A stretch of DNA of 18,998 nucleotides, from assembly GCA_005223375.1 (NCBI GenBank), contig RXOD01004705.1, positions 1 through 18,998 on the forward strand. The letters run 5' to 3'. Every line of letters starts with the position of its first letter. Position 1 is the stretch's first letter. Made by a program: the position numbers and the translations under genes. Below are positions 1 through 7,953 of the stretch, one piece after another. Under the pieces are notes generated by a model that saw only the letters and a program-made list of their open reading frames with translations, did no database searches and was not told the DNA's origin. Source of the stretch: Amoebophrya sp. AT5.2 (lineage: Eukaryota; Sar; Dinophyceae; Syndiniales; Amoebophryaceae).

Positions 1-1604
1 GCGATTTCTGGACAAGCTCTAAATTTCTATTCTTGTCGTCGATCGCAGCAATTGTAGTGCCCAACTCCAGCAACATTTATCATGTCCTGCTTTTTGATTA
101 ATCGCCATTCATTTTCGCTTTGCATTTCTTTGTTCAACTAGAACTACGGTAACCCGATATCATCTTCCCGCAGCTCTCGACTGCAGCTCCGCGCGCCGAG
201 CTCAACACTGTTCGTTTGACAGGTTCGCGTCTGCGCTACGTCAACAACAATTCGTAAAAGAGGGAGCGATACCAGACTGGCTCTGAGTCTGACCACATAG
301 TCGTAGAACTAAAAACTATGTATAAGTAAGAAAGTAGCGCTGTGGGTAGAGGACATGTAGTGGCAGCTTCCGAATCAAACATTTTCAAAGCGGTGAACAA
401 TTCGCCGATGGATTGTGAGCAAGAGCGGAACCGGATTCACATCCACAGTCAGCAGCTGCGCCGCACCATCAAGCCAATGAGGAAGGGGGAGGACCATGCA
501 ACAAATCAATGAGAAGTAGTACTTTCAATGGGTGGTCTACTCTGGGAATGAGGTGATGTCGATGTGGTCAACACAGTGGTAGCGATTTTAGTTGTCCTTC
601 TCCTTGTTTTCTGGCGGATAAAGGTAAGGGTATCTTCTACAACTTTTCATTGATTCCTGGCGTCGTTGGATCACAATCGATCAGAGTCTGCCCTTCTTGC
701 GGTTGCGACTGCGAGCCCCGTACAACTACCCGGATCAGGCCTTACTGGAGTCGAAATTTGCAGACTTCGCTCATGAACCTGGCATATCTGTACCCAGTGG
801 CGCATCCTATGAGTCCTGCCTGATCTCATCGACGATTTGACACCCTCACCTGGGACGCCGACAACGACCATCATAGATCACGGTCAACCTCGCCTCCTTC
901 CTCATATTAAAGATACGCGCCTGCTTGATGCTTTTGTGGACTGCCTACGACGATCAATCTATTGGCCGACACGCGCCACCAACGATACCACAGTCAATAT
1001 TCTTCTTGCCGCCATAGTGCCGAGTTACTAGCAGCCTGAATCTAGTAGTCACGGTTTTTGCTCAGAAGTGTACAACACAACACAACAGCTACTATCCCCT
1101 ACTTGTCAACAAACATGCCTTCAAGTCATCATGTGAGAGTCTCTTGCTTGATGAATCAATGTATAGACAGTGGTGCTGTATTCGAAATATTCGCAATCTG
1201 CTGGTCCGGTTCTGATTCGATCCTCTATAATCTGTAACGACTGATGTAAGAAAGTGATCTTTGTCGACGGGCCTCACAGGTTCGTTTCTACGACCACCTG
1301 CAGCTAATCCTGATTCTGAAGATACCGATACCGTACTTAGACTTACACTTAGAAAACTAAAAAAATAGTCCTCCGGCCCCGCCATTGGGATTGGCATCGC
1401 CTTTGCTCATGCTAGCAAACAGTTTGAGTTTTCCGGAACAAGTCGTCAGGAGCTGTCCGGTTGTCCTCGCATATGACTCCCCGGAACCGTAATTTTTCCT
1501 CCTAACTCCCGATCCCGCTTTCTTCATATATCAACACCTGATTCCAACTCGCGAGGCCCCATGAATGTTGTAGCCGCGGTAGCAACTCCTGCGCCTCTAT
1601 GCGT
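1..1604. other. Non-coding stretch downstream of the GSK3 gene
   Basis: No open frame here shows coding character. The short frames at 837-1031 (plus) and 1092-1397 (minus) have mixed third-position bases, unlike the strongly GC-ending codons of the genes in this window, and match no family I recognise. The part nearest 1604 must hold the 3' untranslated region of the minus-strand GSK3 gene, but I see no AATAAA on that strand close to the stop codon. I see no RNA gene and no long repeat. Confidence 0.6.
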
Positions 1605-3959
1605 TTACTTCTTCCGATCGCGGACCCACTGGGGAAGCAACTTCGCGGTCGCCTCGGATGCCAACTCTTGCATCATCTGCAACTCCTCTTTGCTGAAATC
1701 GAATAGCTCCGGCATCTGTGGTTGGTGGAGTGTTTGCGAATGGCGACGTTGGGCGTTCGCGTTGGTTATTTCATACATCCAAAGTCATCTGAAAAGACTG
1801 CTGAGCGGCCCACCAGCGGCAAGCATGCCATCTGATGTGACCAACGGCATCACCCAAAGCGCACAGCCTCGCGGTCGACATACACAGTCATAGTTTTTGG
1901 CAGCCCCCGTAGCGGCCCCGTACGAGAGTACATCGGTTCGGCCCCGTACGAAGTAGACATGCATACTTACAGTATATATAACAACAGAAAAAAAGATCGC
2001 ACCATCTACGAGAAGAAGAACCATAGTCATACTACTACTAGCAAATGACTGTTTCTTTTTCGGGTAAGTACTGGCTTCGAAGACGACAACTTTGTCTGCT
2101 GGTCACGCAACTCGTCGAAGAACTCATGGAGGATCGCCTCCAGACCGTGGGGTCGCACTTTCGGGTCGTATTGGAGGAGCTTGCTCACGAAGTCAATCGC
2201 GTCTGGACTCGTTCGCTGCCGGAAAACCTGTTGTACAAAGAAACATTGGCCCGTGCCCTCGCCGGAGAAATGAAGACTTTGTATTGATCTAATTCATTAG
2301 ATTGATACAAGAGAAAGGCGCCGCCATATGCAACATAGCCAACTCCACATGCACGGCTGCATCAATCGAGTAAGTTAGTACTTTGCTCCAGGGATGTGGC
2401 TTGATGCTTGGGAACTTGAACTCCGTATAATTCGGGTTCATCGCCATCAGCTGCTCCCTCGTCGGAGTCCCGAGCACCTTGATGATCTCCACGAGTTGGT
2501 CCACGCCGGACTCCCCTGGAAACAGTGGCTGACCCAGGATCATCTCTGCGGTCACGCAAGCGGCTGACCAGATGTCGATTGCCGTCGTGTAGTCCGTTGC
2601 GCCGAAAATCAGCTCCGGAGCGCGGTAGTACCGCGAACAAATGTACCTGTGGTGAAAGTGTTGCGAGTGCAGGAAAATAACAAGGCATGTATGCCTTGTC
2701 AGTTGATCTTTTTTCCCGCACGCTTCAACATACAGGGCGGCTGCCGGCGTGGCTCTACCGATATTTATTAGTTTGGTTTCGCATACAGCTGCTCCGATAA
2801 TTGTCAATAAACACAAAGGCCGTTGCCGATAAGAGAAGCACAAGCAGAGTGATGGTATGCATCAAGTACGCGACGTTTGGCTCTCCCTTAACGAGTCGCT
2901 TTGCGGACCCGAAGTCGCAGAGCTTGAGACAGTGCGTCCTCCCGTCGACGAGAAGATTTTGCGGCTTTATGTCTCGGTGGCAAATGCCTACCGCGTGGAT
3001 GTATGCGCATGACCGACACATCTGGTAGGTGTACCTGATACATTCATCGTTTATCCTTATCGGTGTACTACGAGGACATTAGCTCAGGGTCAGGGGAAGG
3101 CGAGTGCCATACTGGTCTATTTCTTTCCCCAGGTCGAGTGGAACAATATACGAAAAAAAAGAACAATCAACGAGATCAAGTACAATTTGACGAAGATGAT
3201 CGGCATTGGCTGCTTCATCTTGTTGTAGTGCTTCATGACTCGGTACACCGTGTCACTGCAGTACTCCATTACCACGTTCAGATACGTCTCTCCCGGCTTA
3301 TCACCTGAAATTCAATTCATACGTTTTTTGATCGGATTGCAATGAAGGCGATTGTGTTTGTGAAGTGACGAGCCCAGAGAAGATACAACCAAATTCTTCT
3401 ACCTGAAGTGTAGAAGGCGTGCTTGAGCTCCACTATGTTCGGGTGCTTGAGCTCCTTCATTATCTGCAGTTCTCGGTTTTTGTACCTGTGTTCAGTGGAA
3501 ACCGGATTCATTTGTCTCCTCCGCGGCTGTGGTGCTATATGTTGCTTATATCATGTTTTTCTTGTTTACGAATATAGAAGTGATACAAAAAATTAAAAAA
3601 TGACAGTACCTTTTGTCCTGGAACACCTTCTTGATTGCGACCGTTTCATTCGTCTCCACAACCTGTGCTTGGTACACGATGCCGAAACTCCCACTTCCCA
3701 ATACTCGCTCGGCGTTGTACCTGTGAAGATCTAGTGGTCGAATCGTGCAATTGTCATTGATTGTGAAAGAATGGTCATATCTGGCGCGTGGACGAAGGAA
3801 ATTCGCACGAACATTAGAAAAGGAATGGAAGTACGTGAAACTGGCCTTCGCTGGCTGGCCTCCTGACGACGGCGCACCTCCCCCCTGGGAGGGTTTTACC
3901 CCCTGCTCCTCCAGCGCGAGGTTTTTAATGCCTCGCTCCACGCCCGCAGTGCTCGACAT
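1605..3959 (-). CDS. GSK3: Glycogen synthase kinase 3 (shaggy-type Ser/Thr kinase), eight exons
   Basis: CMGC-family Ser/Thr kinase that phosphorylates many substrates, usually ones already primed by another kinase. Exons on the minus strand: 3959-3835, 3720-3610, 3485-3403, 3304-3184, 3034-2870, 2646-2382, 2227-2072, 1715-1605. Joined they give 1137 nt, all junctions in frame, for 378 aa; the family is usually about 350-480. Seen: glycine loop GSGSFG (50-55), catalytic Lys72 in VAIKK, Glu84 in KNRE, HRD 166-168, DFG 187-189, and SRYYRAPE with activation-loop Tyr203 (equivalent to animal Tyr216). The primed-phosphate pocket of animal GSK3 (Arg96, Arg180, Lys205) is kept as Arg79, Arg167, Lys192. 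The 42-residue N-terminal tail lacks the RTTSF-type inhibitory serine of animal GSK3. The last exon gives the typical LFDFSKEEL tail. The start is the only ATG upstream of the kinase domain in the first exon. Family assignment is very secure; the last junction (342/343) is the least certain. Confidence 0.95.
1716..2071 (-). other. GSK3 intron 7 (356 nt)
   Basis: Donor AAGCCA|GTACTTACC, acceptor CAACCACAG|ATGCCGG, phase 0 between Pro342 and Met343. Without removal the frame runs to a stop a few codons past the donor and loses the conserved C-terminal LFDFSKEEL segment, which lies open at 1605-1715. This is the longest GSK3 intron, and its interior carries a tandem 13-bp repeat. Confidence 0.8.
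1913..1951. repeat. Two direct copies of a 13-bp GC-rich unit
   Basis: CGGCCCCGTACGA occurs at 1913-1925 and again at 1939-1951, a period of 26 bp, inside GSK3 intron 7. Each copy contains GTAC. Confidence 0.75.
2228..2381 (-). other. GSK3 intron 6 (154 nt)
   Basis: Donor GCAAA|GTACTAACTTAC, acceptor GTACAACAG|GTTTTCC, phase 0 between Lys290 and Val291. Removal gives HPWSKVFRQRT, as expected for GSK3. The donor itself contains the branch-point-like TACTAAC. Confidence 0.92.
2647..2869 (-). other. GSK3 intron 5 (223 nt) with internal hairpin
   Basis: Donor GTCGC|GTACTTGATG, acceptor CACCACAG|GTACATT, phase 2 within Ala202, before activation-loop Tyr203. Removal gives [17 protein letters not shown]. 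The intron contains a perfect 8-bp inverted repeat with a 4-nt loop at 2680-2699. Confidence 0.93.
2680..2699. repeat. Short inverted repeat (8-bp stem, 4-nt loop)
   Basis: ACAAGGCA followed by TGTA and then TGCCTTGT: a perfect stem able to form a hairpin in the GSK3 intron 5 transcript, 33-52 nt upstream of the acceptor. Confidence 0.7.
3035..3183 (-). other. GSK3 intron 4 (149 nt)
   Basis: Donor AAATT|GTACTTGATC, acceptor TATCAG|GTACACC, phase 2 within Leu147, before Tyr148. Removal gives [12 protein letters not shown], the expected family sequence. Its first nine bases, GTACTTGAT, are identical to those of intron 5. Confidence 0.92.
3305..3402 (-). other. GSK3 intron 3 (98 nt)
   Basis: Donor TTCAG|GTAGAAG, acceptor TTTCAG|GTGATAAG, phase 1 within Gly107. 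Removal joins FYTSG to DKPGETYLN. This is the only intron of the nine that does not start GTACT. TTCAGGT is present at both junctions. Confidence 0.92.
3486..3609 (-). other. GSK3 intron 2 (124 nt)
   Basis: Donor AAAAG|GTACTGTC, acceptor AACACAG|GTACAAAA, phase 2 inside the Arg79 codon, just before Tyr80. Removal joins FQDKR to YKNRELQ as in all GSK3 proteins. AGGTAC occurs at both junctions. Confidence 0.93.
3721..3834 (-). other. GSK3 intron 1 (114 nt)
   Basis: Donor AC|GTACTTCC, acceptor TTCACAG|GTACAACG, phase 2 between Thr42 and Tyr43. Reading straight through also stays open, but it would put about 38 extra residues between the tail and the glycine loop. Removal restores the family pattern Y-x-A-E-R-V-x-G-x-G-S-F-G. 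TTCAC precedes GTAC at both ends. Confidence 0.85.
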
Positions 3960-4614
3960 TTCGTCCTACCGCTGTACTTGCAACTGAGAGTTCACGTTGT
4001 TGTCTGCTCGCTGGGTGCGGCTCTCGGTGCTGCTTCGCTGTGCCTCAATCGCCGCTTCTCAAGATTCCAGCAGCAGAAAAGCGAGCTGGCTCAGAGAGAA
4101 CCAACGCCTTAGCTCAATTGGGAGCCTACCGCAGTAGACGACCGCGCTTTCCTCGGTTTCTGCGTCGTCGTCAGTGGGCGAGGGCTAGACCACTGGAGGA
4201 AGAAGGAGGGGTGTCTTGCGCTTTCTAGCGCGTCAGCGAAGACGGAGACGCAATTCGCGCGCTCTTGTCGTGAGCGGAGCCGCTGCTGCGAGCCATGGGA
4301 AACCAATTGATCTCACTAATTATTACGAATAATTACAGGGCCCCCTTTCTCGCCGGTAGTCATGAAAATAAACAAAGCCAAGCGCAGTATCACTTGCACT
4401 TGCACTTCATAAATGAATCGTCCCGCAACCTGCTAGCGTCGTTTGATTGTCGTCGCCATACCGAAAACTTGCTGCTACCTCAAGCTAAATAAATAGTACG
4501 ACGAACATTAATGGCAAAAATGGAAGTGGTCCGATCTTCAGAGAAGCGTTAGCAGGTACTCACTCTTGAAACGCGAAGGCAAACGCAAAGGCAGAGCGAA
4601 GTGCTGCTAGTAAA

Positions 4615-4628
4615 AGTACTAGTTGTAC
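4615..4628. repeat. 14-bp motif AGTACTAGTTGTAC, copy 1
   Basis: Identical to 17882-17895. It is built as GTAC-TAGTT-GTAC with one extra base in front. It lies about 655 bp upstream of the GSK3 start codon; the other copy is about 113 bp upstream of the ABCA start codon. Confidence 0.6.
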
Positions 4629-5120
4629 ATGAACTCAAATGAATTGAATGATTTTAGTAATTTACAACAATTTGGTTTAGTCATAGTACGTTACTTACGA
4701 AACGCCTTGCAATTCGTGCGGTCAGTCAGAGACTCTTGCTTCTTCGTTCGTAATTTTCTTTTCGTTCTTGTCGCGAAAAAAACACTCACACAGAGGACTA
4801 GTTAGCGTGACGGTCCACCTCACACCCCGCCCTGGTTGCGCGTTGGCCGTGGCGCCGCTTCGGCGAAGGATAAAAAAATACACGTATCAACGTCGGGAGT
4901 ACGGTTTTCTACAAAAAACCGATTCGGAAAAGAGAATAACCTCCTAGTTGACTACTTCAAGGTTGGGAGCGCCACTTTTTTTTATTTCACAAATACCAGA
5001 TCACAACTACAGAGGGTATCCCTGCTTCGGCAAGGTTGTAAGCCAACGAACGCACTGGTAGTATCTCTCCGTGTCTAAAAATTGCCTCGCGAATGCGGTG
5101 ATGTTATTCTTTTTTTATAA

Positions 5121-5189
5121 TAAACTTCTAAACAGTATTTAATAGTTAGAAATTTTTAGTTTGTTCTTTTTTCTAAACTTCTAAACAGT
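5121..5189. repeat. 16-bp direct repeat pair in AT-rich spacer
   Basis: TAAACTTCTAAACAGT occurs at 5121-5136 and again at 5174-5189, each preceded by a run of T. The spacing is 53 bp. It lies downstream of the ML gene on the transcribed strand. Confidence 0.8.
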
Positions 5190-5595
5190 GAATAACGCTA
5201 AGCCTGCAAAGCAAAGCAAAGCCTATACTGGTGCCCTGCAGCTGGTGAAGTGCGATTGTTCTGGCGGTGCCTGGGTTGGTAGCCGTAGCTAGTTCGTCGC
5301 TTATTACTGACGGGACCAGGACAGAAATTTGAAAACGAACGATCAAAAAAAAACCAACCAACGCACCAGAAGTCCTGACATCTTCAAGGTCGCGATCGCC
5401 TTTCGACTCCTTCAGTTTCAGAACCCAATATTTCTTCAAACTCGACAACAGGATCATTCGCCATCGTTGAATGTTGGATCTGCATCAGAAGGGAGGAGGT
5501 TCAACAATAATTCTTCGTCTCGGCGTGGTGCCGCGAACTCTCGGAATTGGCCCGCCCCACGACTTGCTTCCGCGTGAAAAACTAGTGCCAGCATT

Positions 5596-7174
5596 CTAAA
5601 TCCATACTTCCGTGTTCGCAGTTCGATGCAGACTCTCTTCTTCCTTTGTTTTTCCCTCCTCGGTCGTGTCAATGATATCAAGCGTCCCCACTGCGCAGAC
5701 GTCTTGCTCCCCTGACGTCGTCCCTCCCGAGACCTTGACATACACGTTCTTCAAAAGCCAGTAACGCGACAGCAACACCTCCAACTCGTCTCCGTCAGGC
5801 AATATCCTCAGACCCCCTAGGCTGCCAAGCAAAGACACGAGCGAGTCCGGGCCAACGAACTGGTCGAACAATCTCACCAGAACGCCGCTTTCGTCTGCGC
5901 TGCCGTGTTGAAACGCTGGCGACTTCTCGACCGGCTCGCCCAGAATGGTCACGCGCAACTGTTTTTGCGCTTTATTTATCACCAGACGCCAAGTCTCCGC
6001 TCCCGACAGCCCTTCTTGCGGCACGGGGACTCGCATCACGTTCCATTCGGGCTCTCCTGAATGAACGGCTAGTTTTTCATGCAGGCTTTTCGGCTGGAGC
6101 GAGAGACCTGTGGCAGTACCAGGGGCACGGCGACGGTCCGCGACCTCGGAAAACACGTCGCATTTTTCCATCATCTTCGCCGGCCCGACGAACTTCGGCA
6201 GCCGACGCAAAAAACGCAAACCCAAGTTCGCTTCTTTCCCGACGAAAAACTTCTGGCGCACGATGAGGTCCCGAATCGCGCCAGGGTAGTACGACGGCGG
6301 CATCGTCTTCGGAACATAGTAGGCCGCGTCGTGCTCGCGGCCATGATCCGGGTCCTTCAGCGCAACTTCGAATTGCAGGCAGGCCAACTCCTTCTGGCCC
6401 GCCCCACTCCCTAGCTGCGGCTTCATCCATACGGTGCCCTTCGACGCCATCACCGCGATGCCTTCCCCAACCATAGCGGCGAGCTTCAGCTCCAACGACG
6501 TTCCCGTCGCGGAGGAGGATCCGCAGCGTAGTCCCTTTAGGTGGAAGTCGCCGAGATTCATCGGAAAACTAAAGTCCTGGTCGGAGCACAACTCGAAAGT
6601 GTGGCTGAACGAAGCAAACCAGCCTTCTTTCCCGGAAATCGTGAGAGTGGAGTCCACGGGAATCTGTCGTGGTGCGTGTGGTGTAGTTAGTGGTGGTGGA
6701 TCTAACTTATTGCATCTGTGCCCGACGGAGGGGCAGGAGGGGACGCTCAAGTTAGTAGTAAGTACGTAGAAGAAGTAGGTTCGGCAATTTCGATATCGAC
6801 GTTTGAGACGGTCGAAATCGTCATCGAAAAACATAAACAAGAGCAAGAGCTAGAACACTCGACGCATACTTATTGCCTCGATGTCGATGTGCTGCTGCTG
6901 GATGTGAAGACCACTGATACGTAATCTATTACAGTACCTCCACTCCGCCGGGCAGCGTTCCCTGAATGTCGATGTTCATCTCCTGCCCAAGCATCAAGGG
7001 CGTGGGCGAAATCGCAACCTGCGAAATCTTCGCAACGTCCGCACCGCCGCAATCGCTCCACGAAACGGCCACTTCGCGACCAAGGTCGCGAACATCTAAC
7101 GTCGATCCCTGGAATCGTGGCAACCAACCACTAAGCAGGAGCATGATCACCCTGTTTGAAACAGTCATTGTCAT
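5596..7174 (-). CDS. Secreted ML-domain (NPC2/GM2-activator-like) protein with unknown C-terminal extension
   Basis: Exons 7174-6938 and 6663-5596, joined in phase 0, give 434 aa. Residues 1-23 look like a signal peptide (Arg8, hydrophobic VIMLLLSGWL, then polar). Residues about 35-182 fit the ML (MD-2-related lipid-recognition) fold, a beta-sandwich that binds a single lipid. Evidence: WSDCGG at 39-44, the VAISPTPLMLGQE strand and turn, and four cysteines at 42, 105, 126 and 174, spaced as in NPC2 and GM2A, where the outer and the inner pair bond. ML proteins are normally only this domain (about 130 mature residues). Here about 250 more residues follow, with charged, mixed composition and no family I recognise. 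The start is ambiguous: ATGs at 7174, 7168 and 7144 are all in frame, and the frame is open to an ATG at 7318, which would bury the signal peptide. Likely secreted or lumenal; the ligand cannot be told. Confidence 0.75.
6664..6937 (-). other. ML-gene intron (274 nt)
   Basis: Donor GTGGAG|GTACTGTAAT, acceptor CACGACAG|ATTCCCG, phase 0 between Glu79 and Ile80. Without removal an in-frame stop (TAA/TAG) follows the donor at once. Splicing restores a continuous ML fold. A good branch-point match, CACTAAC, lies at 6686-6692, about 24 nt before the acceptor. Confidence 0.85.
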
Positions 7175-7953
7175 GGTCGTGGCTGGTACGTGTGCGCTTT
7201 TTTGACTTTGAGTCGGAGGTCTTCTTGATGAGAACAAGAGGAGCAAGACGAAGGAAGAGATCTCTTCTACCCCTAGTGTTGCTTGGGTTCTTTCGCAGAT
7301 CATGGGGGCCAGGGCCATTCATTAATTTGTCCGGGATCGATGCGCCATGACGGATGTTCAGACACGAACGACGGACGGCCGGAAATCATTTTCGCTTGGC
7401 ATGGGCCATCCAAATCTCGCCCGGCGGAAGAACAGCGTTCCAGACAGGCAGAGACGCATCGTGTGCGCGCTGGCATGCATACAACGAACTTAGTACAGAA
7501 AAGATAAAGATAAGGAGGTCCGACTCACGAGACAAAAGGTGCACGCACTTTGTGCTGGGTCGTTCGAAGTTTACCTTGCGACTTTGTTTCCTGGGGGCAG
7601 GTGAGCATTCCTATTGATTCATTGGGAATGCGAAACATGGAGGCACGGTCTGTGTTGGGTAGCGCAAATGGATCTTGTGTCAGACTTCGAATAAATAAAA
7701 ATATATCGACAAAAGGGGTAGCAAAAGCAAAAAAAGAGGTTACTATAAAAAAATACTCTGCAGCTGGCTGCTGGTACTGGCAGTATACCTTTGTAGCAAA
7801 GGGCTGCAGAGTTATAGCGAAATGAAAAAGAAAATCCAAATAAAAGTCGAATTCTCACACCGAACTCACTGTAGTTCGTATTCTTGCGCCGCAGAATCAA
7901 ATTTTCAGTTATACTGCGCGTTTGAGGACGGAATAAGTGCACTTACAGACGGC
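7175..7953. other. Spacer between the ML-gene start and the ABCA stop
   Basis: 779 bp holding the ABCA 3' untranslated region and the ML-gene leader and promoter. The open frames here have AT-rich third positions and match nothing known. I see no promoter motif or RNA gene. A last small ABCA exon could be hidden here if the donor-like GTACTTGCT at 7980-7972 is real. Confidence 0.55.

Larger units (their letters stand above)
3960..5595. other. Spacer between the GSK3 start and the ML-gene stop
   Basis: About 1.6 kb without a supported gene. The part next to 3959 should hold the GSK3 promoter and 5' leader, but I see no recognisable core promoter. Around 4900-5200 it is AT-rich with homopolymer runs and contains a 16-bp direct repeat. 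A tRNA-like A box at 4109 has no matching B box. The small open frames have no coding character. Confidence 0.6.

Noticed and set aside
837..1031. Plus-strand 64-codon frame
   Set aside because: No recognisable domain, no codon bias, and too short to stand alone.
2045..2287. Plus-strand open frame of 80 codons
   Set aside because: It is the antisense of GSK3 exon 6, whose minus-strand reading is conserved kinase sequence.
4109..4125. tRNA-like A box with a D-arm (TTAGCTCAATTGGGAGC)
   Set aside because: The D-stem pairs, but no 5+5 anticodon stem follows and there is no GGTTCGA-type B box at the right distance, so a tRNA cannot be built.
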